This document shows positions 54,629-63,195 of a DNA stretch of 64,000 bases, piece after piece. The notes beneath the pieces are model-generated. The model had not been told where the DNA came from and ran no database searches. It was given only the letters and a program-made list of their open reading frames with translations. The DNA is taken from positions 124,001 through 188,000 of the forward strand of contig NZ_JAGFNS010000018.1 in NCBI RefSeq assembly GCF_017592555.1, written 5' to 3'. Made by a program: the position numbers and the translations under genes. How positions within the stretch are numbered: the first letter of the stretch is position 1; every line of letters starts with the position of its first letter. The stretch comes from Actinoplanes flavus. Lineage in GTDB: Bacteria > Actinomycetota > Actinomycetes > Mycobacteriales > Micromonosporaceae.

Positions 54629-57373
54629 TCACGCTCGCGCGGGCAGTCCGGTAAGCTCGCGGGCCACGTGCGGAGCCGCCCCCGCGGCCCGCGACAGGGC
54701 CGTGATCCCGCTCAGCACCGGCGCCCCGCCGCCCGGCACCGCGCCCAGCTCGGCGAGGTGGGCGCGCATCGGCTCCCACTTCTCGTAGATCACCAGGACC
54801 ACCTCGCCGGGCCCGGCCAGCCGCAGCGCCGCCGCCACCGCCGCGCGGTAACCGTCCGCCCGCACCGCGGTCAGCTGGGGGCGGCGGGCCCGCATCTCCC
54901 GCTCGACGAGCGCCGCGACCTCACCGGCCGGGCGGCCCAGCCGGTCCTCGTCCTCGTAGAGCACCACCCGGGTCAGGCCGTCGGCCAGAACCTGCGCCGA
55001 GGCGGCCAGCAGGTCCTCACGACGGTTCCCGGGCAGCGTGACGGCGGCCACGCAGCGGTCGGCGCCCCACAGCCGGTGCAGGGTCCGCAGCGTGGCGGCC
55101 AGCGCGGCCGGGTTGTGCGCGTAGTCGACGAACACCGAGACGTCGCCGACCCGGAACAGGGTGCCCCGCCCGGGGTTCTCCACGCTCGGGTCGAACTCGG
55201 CGAGCCGGTCGGCCAGGTTCTCCGGGCGGGCGCCGAGAGCCCGGGCCGCGGCGATCGCGGCGAGCGCGTCGGCGGCCACGTGCAGGGCCGCACCGCCGTA
55301 CGCGCCCGGCACCTCCGTCAACCGCACCAGCGGAGTGCGCCGCGCGCCGGTCGCCTGCACCAGCCAGCCGTCGTGCAGCACGTACGCCGCCCCGCCGCGG
55401 GCCAGATGCTCCCCGAGCACCGGATTCTCGACGTCCAGACCGAACCAGATCAGGCGCTTGCGGTCCGCCCGTACCCGGGGCCGGCCGGCCAGGCAGCGCA
55501 CCCACGGATCGTCGACGTTGAGGACCAGCGTCCCGCCGTCCCGGACCCGCTCGGCCACCACCGCCTTGACGTGCGCCAGGTCCTCGATCGAGTCGAGCCC
55601 GTCCTGGCCCAGGTGGTCGGCGGTGATGTTGGTGATCACCCCGACGTCGGTCCAGTCGTAGCCGAGCCCGCGCCGCAGCAGCCCGCCCCGGGCCGTCTCC
55701 AGGACCGCCACCTCGACCTGCGGGTCGCCGAGCACCATCTGCGCCGACCGTGGCCCGGTGGCGTCCGCGACCTGGATGATCCGGCCGTCGATGCAGACCC
55801 CGTCGGTGCTGGTCATGCCGACCCGCATGCCGCTGCCGCCGAGCAGGTGGGCGGTCAGCCGGGTCACCGTCGTCTTGCCGTTGGTGCCGGTGATCGCGAC
55901 GGCCGGGATCCGCCCGTCCGAACCGCCCGGGAACATGGCCCGGACGATGGCGTCGCCCACGTCGCGGGCCCGGCCGTGCACCGGCGCCAGGTGCATCCGC
56001 AACCCGGGTACGGCGTTGACCTCGATCACCCCGGCGGCGGCCTGCTCCCCGGTGGGCGGCACCGGCGCCCCGATGTCCGGCAGGCGCAGATCGATCCCGG
56101 CGATGTCCAGGCCGACCAGGGCGGCCACCCGCCGGCAGAGCCGGTTCACGTCCGGGTGCACCTGATCGGTGACGTCCCGGCTGGTGCCGCCGGTGGACAG
56201 GTTCGCGGCATCGCGCAGCCAGACGACCCGGCCCTCCCCCGGGACCGACTCCGGTGTGTGCCCGGTGCGGCGCAGCACCTCCTCCACCGCCTCGTCGAGG
56301 ACGATCCGGGTGAGCACCCGGGAGTGGCCGGCGCCCCGGCGCGGGTCGGCGTTGACCCGCTCGACCAGTTCGGCGATCGTGGCCCGGCCGTCGCCGACGA
56401 CGTGCGCGGCGACCCGTTCGGCGGCCGCCACCACCTCGCCGGACACCACCAGCACGCGGTAGTCACGGCCGCCGAGGTGCCGCTCCACCACCACCTCGCC
56501 GCCGATCGCGGCCCAGGCCCGCTCGACGGCGCCCGGGGTGTCCAGGTGCAGCGCCACGAGATGCCCCTGCCGGCCGTGGCGGGGTTTGACCACCACGGGG
56601 GCGCCCAGTTCGCCGAGGAGGCGGACGGCGTCGGCGGCGGTGGCGGCCACGCCGCCGGGAGCGACCGGGATGCCCGCCTCGTCGAGCAGCCGCCGGGTGA
56701 CGTGCTTGTCCCCGGCGATGTCCACGCCCACGGCGCTGGTCCGGTCGGTCATGGCCGCCCAGGCCAGCCGCCGGCGGTGGCCCCAGCCCAGCCGCACCAG
56801 GCTGAGGTCGTCGAACCGTTCCACCGGGATGCCACGGCGGCGGGCGGCCGCCATGATCGACCGGGTGCTGGGCCCGGTCGCCTCCCGTTCGGCCAGCTCG
56901 GCCAGCCCGGAGAGCCGCTCGGCCAGGGTGCCCGCCGACGGCCCGGAGCCGCTGTGCACCTCCAGGACCAGGCCGATCGCGGCCTCCAGCAGTTCGCCCG
57001 GCACCGACGACTCGGGCGACTCGTCGACCGGGCACTCGATGATCACGTCGTAGACCCCGGGCCGGTCGGCCGCTACGGTCCGCCCGAAGCTGATGTCCCT
57101 TCCGATGAGCTGGGACAACTCGATGCAGACGTGCTCGCTGACGTGGCCGAAGTAGGTGCCGTTGCGCAGCCGGCTCACGAACCCGCCGGGCACTCCGGCG
57201 GCGCAGTGGTGCTCGGCCAGGCCGGGCACCGCCCGCAACAGGCGTTCGGTGAACCCGGTGACGTCGGTGGTCTCCACGCCGGCGAGCTCGCCGAGGTCCA
57301 CCCGGGCCACCACGGCGGGCCGGGACAGGTAGACGTTGGGTCCGCGCAGGCGGCGGAGGCTTTCGATCTTCAT
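54629..57373 (-). CDS. cphA: Cyanophycin synthetase
   Basis: Polymerises Asp and Arg into multi-L-arginyl-poly-L-aspartate, a nitrogen store. 914 residues: N-terminal CphA domain (MKIESLRRLRGPNVYLSRPA), ATP-grasp domain (about 200-460; GVDIAGDKHVTRRLLDEAGIPVAPGGVA, VVVKPRHGRQGHLV, GVIEVNAVPGLRMH), and a Mur-ligase-like C-terminal half with AITGTNGKTTVTRLTAHLL (about 490), VITNITADHLGQDGL, and VFVDYAHNPAAL. It overlaps cphB by ATGA, so degradation and synthesis genes are one operon. Confidence 0.95.
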   Translation of the reverse strand: MKIESLRRLRGPNVYLSRPAVVARVDLGELAGVETTDVTGFTERLLRAVPGLAEHHCAAGVPGGFVSRLRNGTYFGHVSEHVCIELSQLIGRDISFGRTVAADRPGVYDVIIECPVDESPESSVPGELLEAAIGLVLEVHSGSGPSAGTLAERLSGLAELAEREATGPSTRSIMAAARRRGIPVERFDDLSLVRLGWGHRRRLAWAAMTDRTSAVGVDIAGDKHVTRRLLDEAGIPVAPGGVAATAADAVRLLGELGAPVVVKPRHGRQGHLVALHLDTPGAVERAWAAIGGEVVVERHLGGRDYRVLVVSGEVVAAAERVAAHVVGDGRATIAELVERVNADPRRGAGHSRVLTRIVLDEAVEEVLRRTGHTPESVPGEGRVVWLRDAANLSTGGTSRDVTDQVHPDVNRLCRRVAALVGLDIAGIDLRLPDIGAPVPPTGEQAAAGVIEVNAVPGLRMHLAPVHGRARDVGDAIVRAMFPGGSDGRIPAVAITGTNGKTTVTRLTAHLLGGSGMRVGMTSTDGVCIDGRIIQVADATGPRSAQMVLGDPQVEVAVLETARGGLLRRGLGYDWTDVGVITNITADHLGQDGLDSIEDLAHVKAVVAERVRDGGTLVLNVDDPWVRCLAGRPRVRADRKRLIWFGLDVENPVLGEHLARGGAAYVLHDGWLVQATGARRTPLVRLTEVPGAYGGAALHVAADALAAIAAARALGARPENLADRLAEFDPSVENPGRGTLFRVGDVSVFVDYAHNPAALAATLRTLHRLWGADRCVAAVTLPGNRREDLLAASAQVLADGLTRVVLYEDEDRLGRPAGEVAALVEREMRARRPQLTAVRADGYRAAVAAALRLAGPGEVVLVIYEKWEPMRAHLAELGAVPGGGAPVLSGITALSRAAGAAPHVARELTGLPARA

Positions 57374-58188
57374 GCGGCTCGTTCCCGTTCTGGGGGCGGG
57401 CCGGTGCCCGGTCGGCGGCCCGAGAGGTGAAAGGTGCAGCCGGCCGGCAGCACGTGGATGCGGGCGCCGGCGAGCGTGATCGGCCCGGCCGGCGGAACCC
57501 GGATGTCGGTGGCGGCGCCGGCGTCGACCACCGTCACCGCCCCGCTGCCGAGGACCTCGAAGGTGTCGCCCCCGGTCAGGATGGCGGTGTCCTCGTCGAT
57601 GCCCACGCCCAGTTCGTGCGGGTAGCGGGCCACCGCGCTGAGCAGCCGGTTGAGCCGGCCCCGCTCGGCGAAGTGCTGGTCGATCAGCACGCACGGCAGG
57701 AATTCGAGCCCCGGGCCGGTGCGCACGCTGTCCGCGGCCACGCCGGGGCGCTCCCCGCCGGTGATCATGGTGGCGGACATCATCGCGGCGCCCGCGCTGG
57801 TCCCGGCGAGCACCACCCGTCCCTCCCCGACCAGCCCGTGCAGCAGCGTGTCGGTCGCGGTGCCGCCCAGCACGCCGGTGATCCGCTCCTGGTCCCCGCC
57901 GGTGAAGAAGACACCGGTCGCGGCGCGCAGGACGGACTCGGTCTCCGGCGCGTTGGCGGCGGCCCGGTCGTCGAGCCGCAGGGCGCGGACGTCACCGGCG
58001 CCGAGGGCGGCGAATCTCTCCCGGTAGGCGGACTCGGCGCTCTCCGGGGACTCGCTGGCGGTGGCGATGACCACGATCCGCGCGGCCCTCGATCCGGCGA
58101 GCTCCACGAACCTGCCGAGCAACTCGGAGCCGGCGGCGCCACCCATGATCAGCAGCCGGCCGCGGTGCGGATCGGCGCCTCCGTCCAC
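57370..58188 (-). CDS. cphB: Cyanophycinase
   Basis: Serine exopeptidase that releases beta-Asp-Arg dipeptides from cyanophycin. 272 residues of the peptidase S51 fold: RLLIMGGAAG, TGVFFTGGDQERI, the nucleophile in LAGTSAGAAMMS (Ser about 128), LPCVLIDQHFAERGRLNRL, GVGIDEDTAILTGG. It starts at GTG 58188 with GAGGAGGAG. It is the first gene of the cphB-cphA operon. No secretion signal, so it is an intracellular enzyme. Confidence 0.94.
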   Translation of the reverse strand: MDGGADPHRGRLLIMGGAAGSELLGRFVELAGSRAARIVVIATASESPESAESAYRERFAALGAGDVRALRLDDRAAANAPETESVLRAATGVFFTGGDQERITGVLGGTATDTLLHGLVGEGRVVLAGTSAGAAMMSATMITGGERPGVAADSVRTGPGLEFLPCVLIDQHFAERGRLNRLLSAVARYPHELGVGIDEDTAILTGGDTFEVLGSGAVTVVDAGAATDIRVPPAGPITLAGARIHVLPAGCTFHLSGRRPGTGPPPERERAA

Positions 58189-58231
58189 CGCTCCTCCTCA
58201 GCAGAGCTTCGCGCTACTGTTGAGGTTAATC

Positions 58232-58247
58232 GGAACAAATCCGAAAC
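58232..58247 (-). promoter_or_regulatory. GlnR-like box upstream of cphB
   Basis: On the minus strand GTTTC-GGATTT-GTTCC, i.e. GGAAC-AAATCC-GAAAC on the plus strand, fits gTnAC-n6-GAAAC with one mismatch (second base). It is centred about 50 bp before the cphB start and overlaps a perfect inverted repeat TCGGA-ACAAA-TCCGA (58230-58244). Either may be an operator. Confidence 0.45.
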
Positions 58248-58285
58248 AACCGCCTAATTCAGATCCGCCTCATCCGCGAGGCCGC

Positions 58286-59242
58286 TCAGGCGTACCGGTG
58301 GTTGCGGGCCTCTCTCCTCTGCTCGAAGCGCGCCGCCTGCGTCTCCAGCTCGCTCATCTGTGCCGCGAGTTGCTCGCGTGCCCGCTCGCCGTCACCACGC
58401 AGATCGGTACGGTCCCAGACGTTCCACTGGCGCAGCACCGGCGCCAGCACCTCGTCCCGGTGCTGGCGCAGGTCGTAGATGCCGGCCAGCGCGATGGCGA
58501 CCGCCTTGCGCCCGAAGCCCGCGATGTTCGCCCCCGGCATCCGGAAATCGGCGGCCACATCGGCGACCGCCCGCATGGCCCGGTCCGGCTCCAGGTCGAA
58601 GGCCGCGCTGAGCAGGTTGCGGTAGAAGACCATGTGGAGGTTCTCGTCGGCGGCGACCCGGGCCAGCAACTGCTCGGCGATCGGGTCGCCGGTGGCCCGG
58701 CCGGTGTTGCGGTGCGAGATCCGGGTGGCGAGCTCCTGGAAGGCGACGTACGCGATGGAGTGCAGCACGTCCTCGCCGTGCCGGTTGACGTAGCCGGACT
58801 GCATGTGGTCCATCCGGGCGCGCTCCAGCTCGACCGGGTCCACGCCGCGGGTGACGGTCAGGTAGTCACGGATCGCGATGCCGTGCCGGCCCTCCTCGGC
58901 GGTCCACCGGTGCACCCAGGTGCCCCAGGCGCCGTCCCGGCCGAACAGGGTGGCGATCTCGTGGTGGTACGAGGGCAGGTTGTCCTCGGTGAGCAGGTTG
59001 ACGATCAGCGCGGTACGGGCGGCGTCCGGAAGCTTCGAGTCGTCCGGACGCCACGCCTCGCCGCCGAGGAGACCGTCGAAGGTGCGGCCCTCGCTCCACG
59101 GCACGTACTCGTGCGGGAACCACTCCTTGGCGAGTGCCAGATGCCGGTCGAGGTTCGCGGCGACGACGGGCTCCAACTCCAGGAGCAGGGCGGTCTGGTC
59201 CAGCGGCATCCCCTCAAGGTAGCCGCCGGACCGTCCCGACAT
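58286..59242 (-). CDS. Acyl-[ACP] desaturase (DesA-like, soluble diiron)
   Basis: Soluble ferritin-like diiron enzyme that introduces double bonds into acyl-ACP, as DesA1/DesA2 of mycobacteria. 318 residues. Iron ligands sit in LLTEDNLPSYHHEIA, HRWTAEEGRHGIAIRDYL, FQELATRISHRNTG and VAADENLHMVFYRNLL, giving two ExxH motifs. The ATG at 59242 lies nine bases after the hisS stop, so the gene probably rides on the hisS transcript. A second ATG at 59209 (MPLDQTALLLELEP) is an alternative start. Confidence 0.88.
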   Translation of the reverse strand: MSGRSGGYLEGMPLDQTALLLELEPVVAANLDRHLALAKEWFPHEYVPWSEGRTFDGLLGGEAWRPDDSKLPDAARTALIVNLLTEDNLPSYHHEIATLFGRDGAWGTWVHRWTAEEGRHGIAIRDYLTVTRGVDPVELERARMDHMQSGYVNRHGEDVLHSIAYVAFQELATRISHRNTGRATGDPIAEQLLARVAADENLHMVFYRNLLSAAFDLEPDRAMRAVADVAADFRMPGANIAGFGRKAVAIALAGIYDLRQHRDEVLAPVLRQWNVWDRTDLRGDGERAREQLAAQMSELETQAARFEQRREARNHRYA

Positions 59243-59251
59243 GACTCTAAG

Positions 59252-60562
59252 TCAGCGCGCGGACACGTTCGGGTGGAGGTCGCCGGGCGCCGGCTGCCAG
59301 GTCTCCGCGTCCGCCTCGACCTGCTCACCGGAGCGGATGTCCTTGACCGTGTCCGGCTCGCCGGGGAACCACACGTACGGAATCCCGCGCCGGTCGGCGA
59401 ACTGGATCTGCTTGCCGAACTTCGCGGCGGTCGGCGCCACCTCGGTCGGGATCCCCCGTTTACGCAGGGCCGCCGCGATCCGGTCGCACTCGGCGCGCCG
59501 GTCGTCGCTGGGCAGGGCCACCACCACGCAGGTCGGCACCGACCGGGAGACGGTCAGCGCGTCCTGGCCGAAGAGCAGGCCGAGCAGGCGGGACACCCCG
59601 ATGGAGATGCCGACGCCGGGGAAGCGGGTGTTGCCCACCGACGCCAGGTTGTCGTAGCGCCCACCGGACGTGATCGAACCGAACCGCTCGTAGCCCTCCA
59701 GCAGGGTCTCGTAGACCGTGCCGGTGTAGTAGTCCAGCCCACGGGCGATCTTGAGTTCGGCGCGGACCAAGCCGGGCGCGTGCTCGTTGGCCGTCTCCAC
59801 CACCTGGAGCAGCTCGGCGAGACCCTCGTCGAGCATCGGGTCGGTGACGCCGAGAGCCCGGACCCGGTCGGCGAACCAACCGTCGGTGGCCGAGATCTCC
59901 GCGAGCCGCAGGCACTGCGCGGCCTGGGAGTCGGTGGCGCCGGCGGTCTCCACCAGGGCGGCCGCCACCTTCTCCGGGCCGATCTTGTCGAGCTTGTCGA
60001 CCGTACGCAGGACCTGTGCCGTGTCCTCGAGACCGAGGCCGCGGTAGAAGCCCTCACAGATCTTGCGGTTGTTGACCAGGATGGTGGCCCGCGGGATCGG
60101 CAGCGACCGGAACACGTCCCCGATCACCAGCGGCATCTCGGTGTCGAAGTGGAACGGCAGCGTGTCCCGGTTCACCACGTCGATGTCGGCCTGGAGGAAC
60201 TCGCGGTAGCGGCCCTCCTGCGGGCGCTCGCCGCGCCACACCTTCTGGATCTGGTAGCGCCGGAACGGGAACTGGAGCTTGCCGTGGTTCTCCGTGACGA
60301 ACCGTGCGAACGGGACGGTCAGGTCGAAGTGCAGGCCGAGCTGGTCCTCCCGCTTGGCACCCTCCTCCTCCTGGAGGCGGTGCAGCAGGTAGACCTCCTT
60401 CGACGTCTCGCCCTTGGACAGCAGGATGTCCAGCGGCTCGACGGCGCGGGTCTCCAGGGGGGCGAAGCCGTACAGCTCGAAGGTGGACCGGATCCGGTCG
60501 AGCACCCGCTGCTCGATGATCCGCTGCGACGGCAGCCACTCGGGGAAACCGGAAATAGGCAC
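59252..60562 (-). CDS. hisS: Histidyl-tRNA synthetase
   Basis: 436-residue class II enzyme. Motif 2 region YQIQKVWRGERPQEGRYREFLQADIDVV, histidine-site motifs FDLTVPFARFV and ARGLDYYTGTVYET, motif 3 PGVGISIGVSRLLGLLF, and a C-terminal anticodon-binding domain. N-terminus MPISGFPEWLPSQRIIEQRV is typical for actinobacteria. The MBL hydrolase gene lies 11 bp upstream on the same strand, as in Mycobacterium and Streptomyces. Confidence 0.96.
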   Translation of the reverse strand: MPISGFPEWLPSQRIIEQRVLDRIRSTFELYGFAPLETRAVEPLDILLSKGETSKEVYLLHRLQEEEGAKREDQLGLHFDLTVPFARFVTENHGKLQFPFRRYQIQKVWRGERPQEGRYREFLQADIDVVNRDTLPFHFDTEMPLVIGDVFRSLPIPRATILVNNRKICEGFYRGLGLEDTAQVLRTVDKLDKIGPEKVAAALVETAGATDSQAAQCLRLAEISATDGWFADRVRALGVTDPMLDEGLAELLQVVETANEHAPGLVRAELKIARGLDYYTGTVYETLLEGYERFGSITSGGRYDNLASVGNTRFPGVGISIGVSRLLGLLFGQDALTVSRSVPTCVVVALPSDDRRAECDRIAAALRKRGIPTEVAPTAAKFGKQIQFADRRGIPYVWFPGEPDTVKDIRSGEQVEADAETWQPAPGDLHPNVSAR

Positions 60563-60573
60563 GTCAGAATCTC

Positions 60574-61260
60574 CTACAGGAAGCGGCCGGGCGCGGCGAT
60601 CAGATCCCGCAGGTACGGGTTCGACGCGCGCTCACGGCCGATGGTGGTGGCCGGTCCGTGGCCGGGCAGCACGACGGTCTCGTCGGCCAGCGGCAGGATC
60701 TTGTCCCGCAGGCTGGCCATCATCGTCGGGGTGCTGCCGCCCGGCAGGTCGGTGCGCCCGATGGACCCCGCGAAGAGCACGTCCCCGGAGAAGCAGATCT
60801 CCTCCGACGACTCGCCCGGCAGGCGGAACAGCACCGACCCGCCGGTATGGCCGGGTGCGTGGTCGACCGTCACCTCGACGCCCGCGAGGGTCAGGGTCGC
60901 GCCGTCGGTGAGTTCCGCGACGTCGTCGGGTTCGCTGTACGGCAGGCGGCCGCCGAACATGGCGGTCAGGTCGGCGCTCAGCCCCTTGGCCGGATCGGCG
61001 AGCATCTCCCGGTCGCCGGGGTGCACGTAGGCCGTGATGCCGCGAGCCCCGCAGACCGGCGCCACCGAGAAGGTGTGGTCCAGGTGACCGTGGGTGAGCA
61101 GCACCGCGGCCGGTGACAGCCGGTGCTCGGCGAGGATCTCCTCGAGCTGGTCCAGCACGCCGATCCCCGGATCGATGATCAGGCACTGCTCCCCCGGACC
61201 GGCGGCGACCACATAACAGTTGGTGCCGAAGGCCTGGGCCGGAAAGCCGGTGACGAGCAC
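60574..61260 (-). CDS. MBL-fold hydrolase (glyoxalase II-like)
   Basis: 228 residues from GTG 61260 (LVTGFPAQAFGTNCYVVAAG), with GAGAGG upstream. Metal motif THGHLDHTF (residues ~55), then DHAPGHTGGSVLF, CFSGDVLFAGSIGRTDLPGG and a C-terminal VLPGHGPATTIGRERASNPYL. This is the conserved partner of hisS in actinobacteria. The thiol-ester substrate is unknown, with mycothiol-linked chemistry a possibility. Confidence 0.9.
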   Translation of the reverse strand: MLVTGFPAQAFGTNCYVVAAGPGEQCLIIDPGIGVLDQLEEILAEHRLSPAAVLLTHGHLDHTFSVAPVCGARGITAYVHPGDREMLADPAKGLSADLTAMFGGRLPYSEPDDVAELTDGATLTLAGVEVTVDHAPGHTGGSVLFRLPGESSEEICFSGDVLFAGSIGRTDLPGGSTPTMMASLRDKILPLADETVVLPGHGPATTIGRERASNPYLRDLIAAPGRFL

Positions 61261-61408
61261 GAGGTCAGCCTCTCGCGGGGGTGGGTGCGAATCGTAACGA
61301 GAGTAGCCGGGCGGGCGCACGCCACTTTCTCAGGAGGTACCCGTACACTCTTGCGGGTCGTGTGGCGTGCCGCACCCCTTGACATGTACCGGGAAGGGAC
61401 AGCGTTCG

Positions 61409-62269
61409 GTGGCTTCCAGCAAGGACCGGCAGCGCAAACTCGCGCGGGCGAAATACGAGCGGCAGCAGGCCCGCCGGGCTGAGCGCGAGCGCCGCCGTCG
61501 CCGGATCTCGGCGGGCGTCGGCGCCACTCTGGCGGTGCTCCTCATCGCCGTCGGCGGCGCCTGGATCGGTGGCGCGTTCGACAGCGAGGAGCCGGCCGAC
61601 ACCACCGCCTCGGACGTCTGCCTGTGGACCCCGCAGAACCCACAGACGAACCCCAACCTCAAAGAGGTCGGCACCCCGCCCACCAAGGACCTCCCCGAGG
61701 AGGGCACCGAGACGATGACGGTCACCACCGACAAGGGTGAGCCGATCGTGATGAGTCTCGACGTGGCCAGCTCCCCGTGCGCCGCGGCCAGCTTCACCTA
61801 CCTGGCCGGGCGGGCCTTCTTCGACAACACCGAGTGCCACGAGCTCACCACCGAGGGCGCGCTGCGCTGCGGTGACCCGAGCGGCACCGGTCAGGGCGGG
61901 CCGACCTACAGCTACTACGACGAGAACCTTCCGGTGCGTCCGGAGCCCGCGCCCAGCGCGAGCGCCGCCCCGCCCGCGACGGTGGTCTACCCGAAGGGCA
62001 CGGTCGCTGTGATCGGCAACCCCAAGGGCAGCAACGGCAGCCAGTTCCTGATCTTCCACAAGGATTTCACCCCCACCGACGAGCCGCAGTACTCGATCAT
62101 CGGTCAGGTGACCGGCGGTCTCGACACGCTGGCCGCCATCGCGAAGATCCCCACGATCGACGACGCGGCTGGTAACAAGGTCAAGCCCAAGGACAAGATC
62201 ACCATCAAGACGCTGACCGTCGGAGCGGCAGCCGCCAGCGCGGCCCCCTCGGCGAGCGCGCAGTCGTGA
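61409..62269 (+). CDS. Membrane-anchored cyclophilin-type peptidyl-prolyl isomerase, copy 1
   Basis: 286 residues from GTG 61409 (ASSKDRQRKLARAKYERQQARR). A very basic cytoplasmic N-terminus is followed by a membrane span (about 34-53, SAGVGATLAVLLIAVGGAWIGG) and an extracytoplasmic cyclophilin domain: FTYLAGRAFFDNTECHELT, GDPSGTGQGGPTYSYYDENL, GTVAVIGNPKGSNGSQFLIF. The catalytic Arg of human cyclophilin A is not obvious here (ECHELT replaces HRV/HR-type). It ends with Ala/Ser-rich repeats. It stands 38 bp before copy 2. Confidence 0.85.
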   Translation: MASSKDRQRKLARAKYERQQARRAERERRRRRISAGVGATLAVLLIAVGGAWIGGAFDSEEPADTTASDVCLWTPQNPQTNPNLKEVGTPPTKDLPEEGTETMTVTTDKGEPIVMSLDVASSPCAAASFTYLAGRAFFDNTECHELTTEGALRCGDPSGTGQGGPTYSYYDENLPVRPEPAPSASAAPPATVVYPKGTVAVIGNPKGSNGSQFLIFHKDFTPTDEPQYSIIGQVTGGLDTLAAIAKIPTIDDAAGNKVKPKDKITIKTLTVGAAAASAAPSASAQS

Positions 62270-62307
62270 CTTCTATGAAGGACGAGAGCAGCAGCATGGA
62301 GGAGACC

Positions 62308-63132
62308 GTGTCGTCGATCAAGGACCGGCAGCGCGCGGCGGCGCGGGCCCGGCTCGAGAAGGAGATGGCCGAGCGCTCGGCGGCCGCACGCAAGCGCCGG
62401 CAGCGCCAGGCGATCGTCGGCTCGGCAGCCGCGGTGATCCTCATCGCCGGCGCGGCGTTCTTCGTCTTCCGCGCCCTGAAGAAGGACGAGAAGACCGAGG
62501 CCGGCGGCCCGCCGGCGGGCACGGTGAACTGCACCTGGACCCCGGCCGACGAGGCCAGCGGCGGCAAGGTGAAGGACGTCGGCCTGCCGCCGGTCAACGT
62601 GCCGAACACCGGTAAGAGTGTGCTCACCTTCGACACCGGCGTGGGCCTCATCGAGGCCGACATCGATCTCTCCAAGGCCCCGTGCACCGGTGCCAGCTAC
62701 AAGCACCTGGCCGCGCAGAAGTTCCTCGACAACACCAAGTGCCACCGCCTGGTGAACAAGGAGGGCTTCAAGGTGCTCCAGTGCGGTGACCCGTTCGCCA
62801 CCGGCGAGGGCTACCGCGACACCGACGGTCAGGGCGGCCCGAGCTACACCATGGCCGAGGAGAACCTGCCGACCGACGCCCAGACGCCGTACCCGGCCGG
62901 CTCGATCGCGATGGCGAACACCGGCATGCCGAACAGCACCGGCAGCCAGTTCTTCATCGTCGCCGAGGACACCCAACTCCCGGCGAACTACACGCTGCTC
63001 GGCACCATCACCAAGGGCCTCGACGTCGTCCAGGACGTGGTCAAGGCCGGCGACGACGGCAAGTTCGAGCCGAACCCCGGCGGTGGTCGCCCGAAGAAGG
63101 AAGTCCTCATCAAGACGATGACGGTCTCCTGA
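62308..63132 (+). CDS. Membrane-anchored cyclophilin-type peptidyl-prolyl isomerase, copy 2
   Basis: 274 residues from GTG 62308, chosen because ATGGAGGAGACC precedes it and the product then starts SSIKDRQRAAARARLEKEM like copy 1; ATGs at 62275 and 62296 are alternatives. Membrane span about 37-55 (AIVGSAAAVILIAGAAFFVF), then the cyclophilin domain: HLAAQKFLDNTKCHRLVNKEGFKVLQCGDP, GQGGPSYTMAEENL, GSIAMANTGMPNSTGSQFFIVAED, YTLLGTITKGLDVV. CHRL keeps the catalytic-site arginine, which copy 1 lacks. Confidence 0.9.
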   Translation: MSSIKDRQRAAARARLEKEMAERSAAARKRRQRQAIVGSAAAVILIAGAAFFVFRALKKDEKTEAGGPPAGTVNCTWTPADEASGGKVKDVGLPPVNVPNTGKSVLTFDTGVGLIEADIDLSKAPCTGASYKHLAAQKFLDNTKCHRLVNKEGFKVLQCGDPFATGEGYRDTDGQGGPSYTMAEENLPTDAQTPYPAGSIAMANTGMPNSTGSQFFIVAEDTQLPANYTLLGTITKGLDVVQDVVKAGDDGKFEPNPGGGRPKKEVLIKTMTVS

Positions 63133-63141
63133 CCCGAGCTC

Positions 63142-63182
63142 AGCGAAAAGGGCGACCCCCGGCGGGGGTCGCCCTTTTCGCT
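63142..63182. terminator. Strong bidirectional terminator
   Basis: The 19-bp perfect arms AGCGAAAAGGGCGACCCCC and GGGGGTCGCCCTTTTCGCT surround a 3-nt loop, giving A- and T-rich flanks on both strands. It ends both the cyclophilin transcript and the convergent relA transcript. Confidence 0.92.
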
Positions 63183-63195
63183 GCTTCGGTACGGG

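Noticed and set aside
22240-59251. A single integrated mobile island.
   Set aside because: No integrase, transposase, tRNA attachment site or terminal repeats were seen, and base composition looks uniform by eye.
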